This document shows positions 26,880 to 36,700 of a DNA stretch of 64,000 bases, one piece after another. Positions within the stretch are counted from its first letter, which is position 1, and every line of letters starts with the position of its first letter. The translations under genes and the position numbers were made by a program. Source of the stretch: Gemmatimonadaceae bacterium (GTDB lineage: Bacteria > Gemmatimonadota > Gemmatimonadetes > Gemmatimonadales > Gemmatimonadaceae). Under the pieces are notes generated by a model that searched no databases, had not been told where the DNA came from, and worked only from the letters and a program-made list of their open reading frames with translations. The stretch lies in assembly GCA_036003045.1 (NCBI GenBank), contig DASYSS010000104.1, positions 30,901 to 94,900 on the forward strand, in the 5' to 3' direction.

Positions 26880-28049
26880 TTAGTGCTCCACCACCGCCGG
26901 CTCGCCTTGATCGACTCCAAGCTCGGCTTTCACCATCGCGTGCGCCTTCCGGCCTCCGCGAGCCGTCGTGTGCGGCGCCTCTTCGTGATCCAGGAGCAGC
27001 TGCGCCATGTCAACCGCGCGCGCGACGAGACTGCGAGCACCTTCGCGCAGCTCGGGACTCATCATCACCGCGCGCGTGTTGTTCTCCATGTCCTCGGCCG
27101 ACCAGCCGCGTGAGTGCGCGATGTACGGAAACTGCGAGAAATGACAGCCGACTTCGGCGAAGAAGCCGAGCATCTGGCCGGCCACGGCTTGCACGTTGTC
27201 CTGGCCGCCCGTGATGATGAACGACGCCACCTTGTTTCTCAGCAGCACGCGGTTCGCGATCGTGACTTGGTTCTGCACGCAGTTCATCCGCTCGACCATG
27301 CGGTAGTAGAGCGAGCTCGCGTTGCCCCAGCGGATGGGCGTCGCGACGACGATCGCGTCGGCCCAGTGGACGATCGCCTCGTAAACGACCTCCATCTGGT
27401 CCTGCGGGTCCATCTGCGTGATCGAGCAGGGCCACGTGCAGGCGTGAGCGCTCTTCGAGTAGTAGCCCTCGCACGGCCGAAAGCGCAGACCGGCCAGGTG
27501 AATCGTCTGCGTGTCGACGTCGAGCTCCGTCGCGGCGTGGTGCATCGCTTCGGCCAGGAGGTCATCGGACGTCGAGTAGCGCGGATTCTGCACGTCCATG
27601 TTCGTCGTCGAGATGCCGAGCACGCGCACGCGTCCCGGCGCGCGCTGGATGCGTCGCGCCACCGGATGCGGCGGATGTGACCCGCGCGTCCGCTTCGTGA
27701 CCGGCGTTTGCGACACCATCACGCGCCCGTTCTCGACCTTCACGTCGTACGACGGGACGGCGTCGATCTCGAACCCCGGCTCGCCGAGTCCCGTCTTGAA
27801 GTGGTACTTCCAATTGTGCCACGGGCAGGTGACGTACTCGCCGTCGATCCGCCCCTCGGCGAGTGGACCGCCCGCGTGATTGCAGACGCCGGAGAGCGCG
27901 CCGAACGCGCCGGCGACGTGGGTGATCGCGACCTTGAGATTGTTGACCGTTACGCCGGTGAGTGAGCGCTCGGACAGATCGGCCGTCGAGCCGACGTCGA
28001 CCCAGTTGCGGCTGGTCTCCCCGCCGCCCGACGGCGCGTCGTCGCTCAC
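26880..28049 (-). CDS. Rieske [2Fe-2S] domain fused to flavodoxin-like FMN reductase
   Basis: 389 residues. Residues 15-115 form a Rieske ferredoxin: Cys56-x-His58 in VCNHAGG and Cys75-x2-His78 in TCPWHNWKYHF. After a basic, Pro-rich linker (about residues 118-140), residues 142-365 are a flavodoxin-fold NAD(P)H-dependent FMN reductase (VRVLGISTTN; ATPIRWGNASSLYYRMVER) carrying a cysteine cluster RPCEGYYSKSAHACTWPC. The fusion predicts electron flow from NAD(P)H via FMN to the 2Fe-2S centre. Its GTG start overlaps the egtD stop by 4 bp (GTGA), placing it third in the egtB-egtD transcript. Its own role is unknown; supplying electrons to, or protecting, ergothioneine synthesis is inference. Confidence 0.88.
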   Translation of the reverse strand: MSDDAPSGGGETSRNWVDVGSTADLSERSLTGVTVNNLKVAITHVAGAFGALSGVCNHAGGPLAEGRIDGEYVTCPWHNWKYHFKTGLGEPGFEIDAVPSYDVKVENGRVMVSQTPVTKRTRGSHPPHPVARRIQRAPGRVRVLGISTTNMDVQNPRYSTSDDLLAEAMHHAATELDVDTQTIHLAGLRFRPCEGYYSKSAHACTWPCSITQMDPQDQMEVVYEAIVHWADAIVVATPIRWGNASSLYYRMVERMNCVQNQVTIANRVLLRNKVASFIITGGQDNVQAVAGQMLGFFAEVGCHFSQFPYIAHSRGWSAEDMENNTRAVMMSPELREGARSLVARAVDMAQLLLDHEEAPHTTARGGRKAHAMVKAELGVDQGEPAVVEH

Positions 28050-29020
28050 GATGCCGCGGTCAGCGCGCCGACCCAGAACAGCTCGTTGGCGTCGGTCCAG
28101 AGACGGTCGACGCGGAACCCCGCCGCGCTGGCGACCGTCGCCAGCTGGTCCTCGTCGTACTTGTACGACGACTCCGTCCAGATCGTCTCGCCGCGCACGA
28201 AGTCGAACGTGTTGCCGGCGACGCGCACCGATTGGTCGCGTGTGCTCTCGAGGTGCATCTCGATCCGGCTCGCGTCGTCGTTGAAGAATGCGACGTGCCT
28301 GAAGCTCGACAGATCGAAGTCGGCGCCGAGCTCGCGGTTGATGCGGCGCAGCATGTTGCGGTTGAACGCCGCGGTCACGCCTTGCGGATCGTCGTACGCG
28401 GCGTGCAGCACCGCGGCGTCCTTCCGACGGTCGACGCCCAGCACGAGTGCTCCGCCGGCTCCCACCGTGCGACGAATGCGCGTGAGAAACGCAGCCGCTT
28501 CGGCCGGGTGGAAGTTTCCGATCGTCGAGCCGGGGAAGAAAGCGGCGCGCCGCGAGTGCGCCGGCAGATTCGGCAGTGGAAGGAGGCGCGTGTAGTCGCC
28601 GCAGATGGGTCTCACGGCCAGCGTCGGATAGTCCGCCTCGAGCTCCGCCGCGACCCGCGCGAGCTGCTCGCGCGAAATGTCGATCGGCACGTACGCCGCG
28701 GGAGCACGCAGCGCGTCGAGAAGGAAACGGACCTTCGTCGCGGCGCCGCTGCCATACTCGATCAGCGCCACGTTCGCGCCGATGAACTCGGCGATCTCGC
28801 CCGCGCGCTCTCGAAGGATCGAGAATTCGCTGCGCGTGAGGTAGTACTCGTCGAGCGTGCAGATGCGCTCGAACAGCCGCGCACCGACGTCGTCGTAGAA
28901 GAGCTTCGGCGGCAGAGTCTTCTGCGTTCCGCCGAGGCCATGCAGAACGTCGGCGAGGATCTCCCCCCGCTCGGTGTGCGCGGCGCGCGACGCCCGCTGC
29001 GGATGCATCGATGCGCTCAT
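28046..29020 (-). CDS. egtD: EgtD, L-histidine N-alpha-methyltransferase
   Basis: 324 residues, the normal EgtD length. Methylates histidine three times with S-adenosylmethionine to hercynine, the first step of ergothioneine synthesis. Motifs: FYDDVGARLFERI and EYYLTRSEFSIL near the N-terminus, SAM loop LIEYGSGAATKVRFLL, and FFPGSTIGNF. The ATG overlaps the egtB stop (ATGA) and the stop overlaps the Rieske gene start. A much longer in-frame extension upstream runs antisense-like through egtB and has no start signal. Confidence 0.93.
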   Translation of the reverse strand: MSASMHPQRASRAAHTERGEILADVLHGLGGTQKTLPPKLFYDDVGARLFERICTLDEYYLTRSEFSILRERAGEIAEFIGANVALIEYGSGAATKVRFLLDALRAPAAYVPIDISREQLARVAAELEADYPTLAVRPICGDYTRLLPLPNLPAHSRRAAFFPGSTIGNFHPAEAAAFLTRIRRTVGAGGALVLGVDRRKDAAVLHAAYDDPQGVTAAFNRNMLRRINRELGADFDLSSFRHVAFFNDDASRIEMHLESTRDQSVRVAGNTFDFVRGETIWTESSYKYDEDQLATVASAAGFRVDRLWTDANELFWVGALTAAS

Positions 29021-30294
29021 GCGTTCTTCGCCAGCCTGATGCCCATGAACTGCCAGCGCGCGTCGGACGGAAAAAAGTTGCGGTACGTGACGCGCGCGTG
29101 CGACCGCGGCGTCGCGCACGACGCGCCGCGCAGCACCCACTGGTCGCACATCCATTTGCCGTTGTACTCGCCCAGCGCGCCGGCGGACGGCGCATAGCCC
29201 GGGTACGCCGTGTACGCGCTCTGCGTCCACTGCCACACGTCGCCGTACAACTGGCGCAGCGATCCGGGGCGGGGGCGCGACGGTCCGGCATGCGAGGGAT
29301 GGAAGTTTCGCGCATCCACGAACGCGCCTTGCACCGGCTGCTCTCGCGCGGCGATCTCCCACTCGGCTTCGGTGGGCAGACGCGCGCCCGCCCACCGCGC
29401 GAACGCATCGGCCTCGTAGTAGCTCACGTGGCAGACGGGGGTGCCGGCGTCGACGGGATTCACGCCGGCGAGCGTGAACTCCGTCCAGCCATCGGGCGTG
29501 CGCTCCCAGTAGAGCGGCGCCTCCCAATTCTGTGCGCGCACGGTGGCCCAGCCGTTCGACAACCACAGCTCCGGGCGATGGTAGCCGCGGTCGTTCATGA
29601 ACGCGAGCCAGTCGCCGTTGGTCACCAGCCGGTCGGCGAGATTGAATTCGTCGACGTACACGCGGTGCGCCGGCATCTCGTTGTCGAACGAGAAGCTGTC
29701 GGCGTCGTGTCCGATCCGGTGGACTCCAGCCTCGACGGAAACCCAGTCCGCCGCGCCGCCGTTGTGGCTGGCCGGCCGCCTCGTCGTGTAGACCGGGCGC
29801 ATGGGATTCATCCAGAACACGTGTTTGATGTCCGTGAGCATCAGCTCCTGATGCTGTTGCTCGTGGTGCACGCCAAGCTCGATCACCGGCATCGCGGGAT
29901 GATTCGGATCGTCGCCAATCCGCTCGACCAGCGCGCGCAGCGCCGCGTCCACGTGCGCGCGGTACGCGTACACCTCGGCGACCGTCGGGCGCGTGACGAG
30001 ACCGCGCTGCGCGCGGCAGTGTCGTTCGCCCGCCTGGACGTAGTACGAGTTGAACAGGAACGCGTACTTCGGGTTGGGCGTGACGTACGACGAGTCGAAC
30101 GGCGCGAGCACGAACGTCTCGAAGAACCAACTGGTATGCGCCAGGTGCCACTTCGTCGGACTGACGTCGGTCATGCTGCTCACGACGTAGTCCTCGACCT
30201 CCAGCGGAGCGCAGAGCGATTCGGTCTGCGCGCGCGCTTGCGTCAATCGGTCGAGAAGCGGCGGCGCCGCGGCGCGAACATCGACGATCGTCAT
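29017..30294 (-). CDS. egtB: EgtB, iron-dependent hercynine sulfoxide synthase
   Basis: 425 residues. DinB-like N-terminal domain with the three iron ligands: His53 (HLAHTSWFFE) and His144/His148 (HHEQQHQE). The C-terminal FGE-sulfatase-like domain includes LPTEAEWEIAARE, DVWQWTQSAY and VLRGASCATPRSH. It couples hercynine with a thiol and oxygen to make the C-S bond. The thiol substrate (cysteine or gamma-glutamylcysteine) cannot be told by eye; no egtA or egtC is in the window, which mildly favours cysteine. First gene of the three-gene operon. Confidence 0.93.
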   Translation of the reverse strand: MTIVDVRAAAPPLLDRLTQARAQTESLCAPLEVEDYVVSSMTDVSPTKWHLAHTSWFFETFVLAPFDSSYVTPNPKYAFLFNSYYVQAGERHCRAQRGLVTRPTVAEVYAYRAHVDAALRALVERIGDDPNHPAMPVIELGVHHEQQHQELMLTDIKHVFWMNPMRPVYTTRRPASHNGGAADWVSVEAGVHRIGHDADSFSFDNEMPAHRVYVDEFNLADRLVTNGDWLAFMNDRGYHRPELWLSNGWATVRAQNWEAPLYWERTPDGWTEFTLAGVNPVDAGTPVCHVSYYEADAFARWAGARLPTEAEWEIAAREQPVQGAFVDARNFHPSHAGPSRPRPGSLRQLYGDVWQWTQSAYTAYPGYAPSAGALGEYNGKWMCDQWVLRGASCATPRSHARVTYRNFFPSDARWQFMGIRLAKNA

Positions 30295-30372
30295 ACGATA
30301 CGAGCCCCCAAATTCCGTTCTACCTCGCCATGAAACTCCCTAAACGGCTACGTCGGCCGAGGAGTTCCAGAT

Positions 30373-31611
30373 CTACCGCCGCCGCCTCGCGGTTATGAGC
30401 GTGGCGATTTCGTCCGGCCGCGGATTGATGAAGTCGAGGCGGACGCGGCCGTCCGGCTGCGTGGTGACCGTCGCGGGAATTCCACTGTTCGTAAGAACCC
30501 ACCCTGCCGGCAGCACCACCGCGTTCGACGGCCGACCGAAACTGCGATCCCAGACGAGCTCGTCACCGACGAGCTTGTAACGAGCGGTGTCCGTGTACGT
30601 CTCGAACATGCGAATCCGGATCGATTGGCCCGGGCTCACCGCCGCAAAATGAAACACCACGACCTCGAGATCCGGCGTGACGTTGCTCACGGCGAGCTTC
30701 GCGCGCGAGATGGCCTCGCCCTTGAGAATCTCGAACTTGAGCGGCTCGCCCGTGTCGAGATTCATCGCCCGCGGGCTCGACACCGTGCTTCCGGCCCTCA
30801 CTTCATTGATGTACGTGCTAGTTCCGGGCCGCGATTCCGTGTAGTCGTGATACAAGTCGAAGGCGTGGGTCTCCGGCTGCTGAAGGAAGTAGACGATCTC
30901 GCGGTTCTGGTGAGCGCGATCTCCCAAACGTGAAGCCACGCTCGACGCCGTCGCGCTCGACTCTTTCGCGCCGACCCGTACGGCGCGCATCATCAGCGGC
31001 GCTTCGGACGGCGTGTTGTTCCAGAAAGTGATGCCGATGCGTCCGTCCGTTTCCTGCAACACCTGCGATGGGAAATTGCAGGACACGAGCTCGTATCCCT
31101 TTGGTAGCACCACCGCGTTTCGTTTGATCCCGAGCGGTCGGCTGAACACGATCGTGTCGCCGCGCAGGAAATAGCTCGACGCGTCCTCGTACGTCTTGTC
31201 GATCAAGACGCGCGCCTCACCGCCGTCGGCCGGTACCGGGCGCGTGAGCTTGACGCGGATGTACGTCTGCGTCGTGTCCTGACTTCGCACGCCGCCCTCG
31301 CGCGCCAGCGTCGCGCCGACGACGTCGAATTGCAGTGGCTTCCCGGTCGCGCGGTCGCTCACGCTCTCGTTGGTCGCGACGCTGCCCTTTCGAATCGGAT
31401 TGAAGAAGTACGTCGCGCCCGCGGTCGTCGCCGTGACTTCGTAGATGATCCGGAACTTCGCCGAGCCGGGTTCGAGCAGCTCGTAACGCGTGTACTCGTC
31501 GGACTCGGTTTGCCGCGGCGGCCCCCCGCCCCCGACCCCGGCCTGGGCGCCGAGACGGCCGGCGCCGATCACGACGAGCGTCGCTCCAAATGCTCCACGA
31601 AGACGAATCAT
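30373..31611 (-). CDS. Secreted protein of unknown function
   Basis: 412 residues with signal peptide ending near RLGAQA. Two similar halves are visible: ATTAGATYFFNPIRKGSV with AVVLPKGYELVSCNFPSQVL in the first, and HDYTESRPGTSTYINEVRAG with AVVLPAGWVLTNSGIPATV in the second, so it looks like an internally duplicated beta-rich fold ending in PDGRxxxxFxNPRPDE. No catalytic motif is recognised. Transcribed divergently from the NCS2-type permease. It ends 78 bp before egtB starts, so it could lie upstream in the same transcript. Confidence 0.75.
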   Translation of the reverse strand: MIRLRGAFGATLVVIGAGRLGAQAGVGGGGPPRQTESDEYTRYELLEPGSAKFRIIYEVTATTAGATYFFNPIRKGSVATNESVSDRATGKPLQFDVVGATLAREGGVRSQDTTQTYIRVKLTRPVPADGGEARVLIDKTYEDASSYFLRGDTIVFSRPLGIKRNAVVLPKGYELVSCNFPSQVLQETDGRIGITFWNNTPSEAPLMMRAVRVGAKESSATASSVASRLGDRAHQNREIVYFLQQPETHAFDLYHDYTESRPGTSTYINEVRAGSTVSSPRAMNLDTGEPLKFEILKGEAISRAKLAVSNVTPDLEVVVFHFAAVSPGQSIRIRMFETYTDTARYKLVGDELVWDRSFGRPSNAVVLPAGWVLTNSGIPATVTTQPDGRVRLDFINPRPDEIATLITARRRR

Positions 31612-31699
31612 CGTTCCCTCGTTCGAAGCGAGAAGGGTCAGTCCGGGGGGTTGAACCTACGGTGGCCCGGAAGGGGCCGCCATCCTATCTTCGTCGCCG

Positions 31700-33343
31700 A
31701 TGACGACGGCCACCGTGGACACCGCGGCTCGCTCGCGCTACGCGTGGGCGACGACGGGAGACATCAACGCGTTCTTCGGGTTGATGCTCGACAACGTCGT
31801 CAACCTCGCCGTGCTCGCGGGCATTCTCGTCGCCGGCTTCGGCTTCCCGGCGACGCTCGTCTACACACGCATGTTCCCGGGCACCGCGCTCGGTGTGCTG
31901 TTCGGCGACGTCGTGTACACGGTGATGGCGATTCGGCTCGCGCAGCGCACCGGCCGCGACGACGTGACCGCGATGCCGCTCGGCCTCGATGCGCCGTCGA
32001 CGATCGGCATGGCGCTCACCGTGCTCGGCCCGGCGTTTCTCGTCGCGAAGGCGAAGATGTCCGCCGGTGACGCGGCGATCGTCGCGTGGCAGGTCGGCAT
32101 GGCGTGCATGGTGTTGATGGGCGTCTTCAAGTTCGTGATGTCGTTCGTCGGCGACCGGGTGCGGCGCGCGATCCCCGAAGCCGGACTCCTCGGCTCCATC
32201 GGCGGCGTGGGCATCGCGCTCCTCGGTACGTTGCAGCTCGGCGAGATCTACGGCGAGCCGATCGTCGGCATGATGGCGCTCGGCATCATCCTCTACGCGC
32301 TGGTGGCGAAGCTCCGCCTGCCGATGCGCGCGCCGCAGGTGCTGGCGAGCGTCGTCGTCGGCGTCGCGATCTACTACGGTCTCGGCGCCGCGGGCCTGCT
32401 CGTGCACCCGGTCGCGACGCCGACCGCGAGCTTTCCGATGGGTGCCCCGCTCCCCTCGTTAGGGTTCTTGAAAGGAATGCCGATCGCGGTGCGCGACTAT
32501 CTGCCGCTCGCTCTTCCGTTCGCGATCCTCACGGTGATCGGCGGCATCAACGTGACGGAGAGCGCGCGCATCGCCGGCGACGACTACAACACGCGCGACA
32601 TCCTGCTCACCGAGGCGGTCGCGACGCTCGTCGCCGGCGTGTGCGGCGGCGTGAGCCAGTCGACGCCGTACATCGGGCATCCGGCGTACAAGGCGATGGG
32701 CGGACGAGCCGGATACACGCTCGCCACGGGGCTGTTCATCGGGTTGGGAGGCATCTTCGGCTACATCGCGTTCATGGCCGACGCGTTGCCCAAGCCCGCG
32801 CTGGCGCCGATCCTCGTGTTCGTCGCGCTCGACATCACCGAGCAGAGTTACGTCGCGACGCCCAGACGTCACGCGGCGGCGGTCACGCTCGCGGTTCTAC
32901 CGTCGGTCGCGCAACTCGTGCAGATCTTCTTGTCGCAGACCTACAACGGCGCGTTGATGTCGGCGGCGATCGATCCCGCGGGAACGATGAAGGCCACAGG
33001 TCTGACCAACCCGGACTTCATTTCGACGGTCGCCGTGATGGTGATGCTGGCCCACGGATTCATTCTCACGGCGATGCTCTGGGGCGGCGCGCTCGCGTTC
33101 CTCATCGACCGGCGCATCACCGCCGCGGCGACGACGTTCGCCGTGTGCTCCGTCTTGTCGTTTTTCGGGTTCATCCACTCGATCACGCCCTCGGGCGGAG
33201 TCTACCTGCCGTGGCGCATCGGATCGACGCTGCCCTACCATTGGGCCGTCGCGTATTTGGCGTTCGCGATCCTGATCGTGCTCCTTGGAAACACGTCCGC
33301 CGCGCGCACGAGCCCGGCTCCGCACGCGATCGAAGGCGCGTAG
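31700..33343 (+). CDS. NCS2/AzgA-like nucleobase permease family protein
   Basis: 547 residues with about 12-14 membrane segments. The N-terminal GDINAFFGLMLDNVVNLAVL, the second-helix repeat LGVLFGDVVYTVMAIRLAQR, and the conserved GVCGGVSQSTPYIGHPAYKAMGG loop are typical of NCS2 (xanthine/uracil/AzgA-like) permeases. The substrate could be a purine or another solute; this subfamily is poorly characterised. Followed by a 443-bp gene-free gap. Confidence 0.8.
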   Translation: MTTATVDTAARSRYAWATTGDINAFFGLMLDNVVNLAVLAGILVAGFGFPATLVYTRMFPGTALGVLFGDVVYTVMAIRLAQRTGRDDVTAMPLGLDAPSTIGMALTVLGPAFLVAKAKMSAGDAAIVAWQVGMACMVLMGVFKFVMSFVGDRVRRAIPEAGLLGSIGGVGIALLGTLQLGEIYGEPIVGMMALGIILYALVAKLRLPMRAPQVLASVVVGVAIYYGLGAAGLLVHPVATPTASFPMGAPLPSLGFLKGMPIAVRDYLPLALPFAILTVIGGINVTESARIAGDDYNTRDILLTEAVATLVAGVCGGVSQSTPYIGHPAYKAMGGRAGYTLATGLFIGLGGIFGYIAFMADALPKPALAPILVFVALDITEQSYVATPRRHAAAVTLAVLPSVAQLVQIFLSQTYNGALMSAAIDPAGTMKATGLTNPDFISTVAVMVMLAHGFILTAMLWGGALAFLIDRRITAAATTFAVCSVLSFFGFIHSITPSGGVYLPWRIGSTLPYHWAVAYLAFAILIVLLGNTSAARTSPAPHAIEGA

Positions 33344-33397
33344 GCCCAACGCCGGCTTGATCGTGCACGTTCGGCCACGATCGCGTTCGAGCAAGAC

Positions 33398-33502
33398 TCA
33401 ACGCAGATGCCGCAGATGGGAACAACAATCCCGCAGATAAACAACAAGAGGCTTTGTTGTTATCTGCGGGATCGTTCTCGAGATCTGCGGCTTCTGCGTT
33501 GA
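33398..33502. repeat. CGCAGAT inverted-repeat element
   Basis: About 49-nt arms 33398-33447 and 33454-33502 are near-perfect reverse complements around a 6-nt GAGGCT loop. The arms contain repeated CGCAGAT motifs and end in TCAACGCAGA/TCTGCGTTGA. The transcript would form a hairpin of about 100 nt. A 15-nt piece of it recurs at 26811-26825. The rest of the gap (33503-33786) shows no gene or clear signal to me. Confidence 0.8.
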
Positions 33503-33786
33503 ATTTGCCTTCCCCGACAGCGTAGCCCCGGCCCCGCGAAAAAAACGGACCTCCAGAAACGACGAACAGGAGCCTGGCGTCGCGCGTGAATTTCCCACCC
33601 ACCCGTTCAGCACGCGAGCACCAGAACTCCTGTCGCCTTCTACGCACGCCGCCGAATGACGTTTGGGGGGCAATCTGCGGCGCGCACTGAAACTACGAAT
33701 GGCGCTGCGGCCCTGTTGGTTAAGATTCCACAAAGACGGCTCCGTTCGGGGGCCGTTCGAGGGCGCGTGAATGTCACGAACGTTTT

Positions 33787-36700
33787 TTAGCGCGCTTCGA
33801 CGTCGCTCAATCGCGCCAACCGTTTGCGCGCGTCCGCGACCTGCGGCTGAAGCGCCGCGTCGGCGTTCTTCCACAGGTCCAGGAACTTGCCGTAATAGTG
33901 CGCCGCCTTCGCGCGGTCGCCTTTCGCTTCCCACAGCTCACCCAATCGCTTGTACGAGCCGGCGAGGAAGAACGGGTCGGTCCCGATTCGCTGAAGAATC
34001 GACGTCGAGTTCACGTAGCGCGTGAGCGCCGCGATCGCGGAATCCGGTTTCTGCGCCAAATCATATGCGTAGCCGATCTGGGGAAGCATGCAGATGGTGC
34101 AAGTGCCGACGTCCGCCGCTTGCGCCTCGTGCGCCGCGTCCAAATAGCGTTGCTCGGCGATGGCGATCCAGCTTTGGATCGAATGCCGAGTTCGCGACGC
34201 CGCCTCCTCGGTGAGGGCCGATGAGACTTTATCGAAGTCGCTCAGCATCGATCTCGCGAGGTCGGGCCTGCCGGCGACGGAGTACGCCTCGGCGAGGGTC
34301 GCGTATGGCCGATCGAGCAGCGGAATGCCGTCGAGTGGAACACGTTGCAGGCCGGCTTGAATGAGTTTGAGCGCCTTTCCTTTGTCACCGAGGAACCACG
34401 CCGTCACGACGGCGGAGTCGAGCGCCGATCGGAGCGGCGCGGTGGGCACGCCGTGTGTCCGGTTGAAGTCGGCGTTCAAGCCATCCAGTCTGAGCCCTTC
34501 GGTGAGTTGGCCGCGCGTCACGGCGACGATCCAGCCAATGCCGCTTCTCGTGGCTTCCAACACCTCGTCGCCGCGATTCGCCCTGGCGACCGAATCGACG
34601 AACGTCATCGCGCTGTCGAATTGCCCGCGAGCGTAGAATTGCGTCCCCTTGTTCACCGCGATGCGCGGGTTGTTGTTCGAGAACTTCAGTTCGGCGGCCC
34701 ACGTCGAATCCACTTGCGCCCACTGGCCGAGCTCCGCCTCGTTCACGATCAGATTGTTGTAGCTCGTCGCCGTCGCGTTGGATGCGAGCGAGCGGCGCAG
34801 CAACGCCGCGGCTGAATCGAACTTCCGCTGATTCGCGTACAGCAGCGCGAGGTTGTTGAGCGCGGCCGATTGTGTCGGCCGGATCGCGAGCAGCGACTTG
34901 TACGCGTCGGCCGCTTTGGCCGAGTTTGGATGAGGCCCTTGCGACCAGTACGCCGCCACCGCGAGCCAGCGTTCGACCTCCGGCAGGCGGGCCGTGTCGC
35001 GATAGGCCCTTTCGATCGCGGCGATTTGGCCTTCGCGATCGCGGCCGCGATTGGACAGTTGTATCGCAAGACCGCGATACGCCGACGCGAACCCGGAGTC
35101 GATCGTGATCGCCTGCTTGAATAAATCGATCGCGAGGCTCGCGTCGCCGGCCGTCGCCGCCTTCTGGGCCTCCGTGTACTTCTCGAGCGCCGGGATCGAA
35201 GCCGTCGTGACCTGCGCGAGCCCGGCCGAGGCCTGGACGTGCTTGAGCGATTCACCCATCTGGCGCCGCAGCGAGCGTGTCAGCCCGCCGATCGTCGGGA
35301 TGAGATCCTTCGCGCCATTCGCGCTACCGCTCAACGACGACAGGCTTTCGCCGGAGTCGGCGCCGACGAGCCGCATCGTGACCACGAACCCGCCGTTCGC
35401 CAGCGAATGGACGTCGCCGGTGACGATGGCCTTCGCTCCCTCGCGTCGCGCGATGATACGCGCCACGGCGGTGTCGACGCGGGTGTTCGGCGCTTGTTGC
35501 ATCAACTGCAAATCGGCGGCGACCGCCTGCGCGCTCACGACGGAGATCACGGGCGACTGTCCCAAGTCCGCGCGCACCGCCTCGGCGACCACGCTGCCGA
35601 GCGTCGTGTCGCTTCCGGTCGACGTGAAGTCGCCGACGAGAATCCGGTCGCGGTCGTGCAACTGCCCGCTCGCCATCAGCGATTTGAGCGGGCCGAGTCC
35701 GAGAGGCCGCAGTACCATGAGAACGACGACGAGCAGCGCGAAGCTGCCGAGCGCGCTCACCATGAATCCGCGCACGTGCTGCCAGGAGAGGACCGGGCTG
35801 GCTCGCAACGCCATCGTCGAGAGCGTCGTCGGCGCAGGCGTGCCCGCCGGCTTGCGCGGAGTGGGCGCCGCCGTTCGTCGCGACACGCGCTGCACGTACG
35901 CTGTGACGAGGTAGAGCGGAATCCCAAACGTCATGATTCCGATCGTCGTCGTCAGCGCCCAGTCGGGAACGCCGAACGCGACTTCCGCCGCCTTCGCCAA
36001 GAGCGCGGCCGCGGCGAACGCGATCGCGTACATGATCGCCCCGCGACGGAAGCTCGCCGGCCGGCTCGTCGTCGCGAGAGATCCGGTCGAGCCGGTGGAA
36101 ACGGCGTCGAGCACGCGCGCGATGTCCGACGCTTTCTGCGGACGCGCGTCGGGATCCTTCTCGAGACACTGCATCACGATCTCGGCGAGCGCGGCCGGCG
36201 TGTCCGGGCGCAGCTCCGAGACCGGCTGCGGCCGCGTTCCCATGTGTGCCGCCAACAGTTTGTGCGGCGACAGTCCGGTGAACGGCGGACGACCCGTCAA
36301 CATCTCGTACGCCATGCACCCGAACGAGTAGATGTCGGCGCGGTGGTCCGTGCTCGGATCCGCCGCGGCCTGTTCGGGGGCCATGTACGCCGGCGTGCCG
36401 ATCGACGTGCCCATTTGCGTCAGCGCGCTCGTTCCGCCGAGCGTGTCCGGCGCACGGGCGGCCGAAATCGCTTTCGCGATTCCGAAATCGGTTACCGTCG
36501 CCGACCCGCCCGTGATCAGGACGTTGTCCGGTTTGATGTCGCGGTGGACGACCTGGTGCTCGTGCGCGTACGCCAGCGCGCGCGCGACGTCGCGGAGGAG
36601 CGACACACACTCGTCGATCGGCATCGGCCCAGCCGACAGACGCGCGCGCAACGATTCGCCGTCGATGAACGGCATGGTGTAGAACGGCACGTCGCCCATC

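Noticed and set aside
28050..29408. N-terminal extension of the Rieske gene through egtD
   Set aside because: It is an Arg-rich shadow of egtD; the GTG at 28049 overlapping the egtD stop gives a normal Rieske N-terminus.
29021..30151. N-terminal extension of egtD through egtB
   Set aside because: Low-complexity Arg/Ala frame antagonistic to the well-supported egtB; EgtD length is right from ATG 29020.
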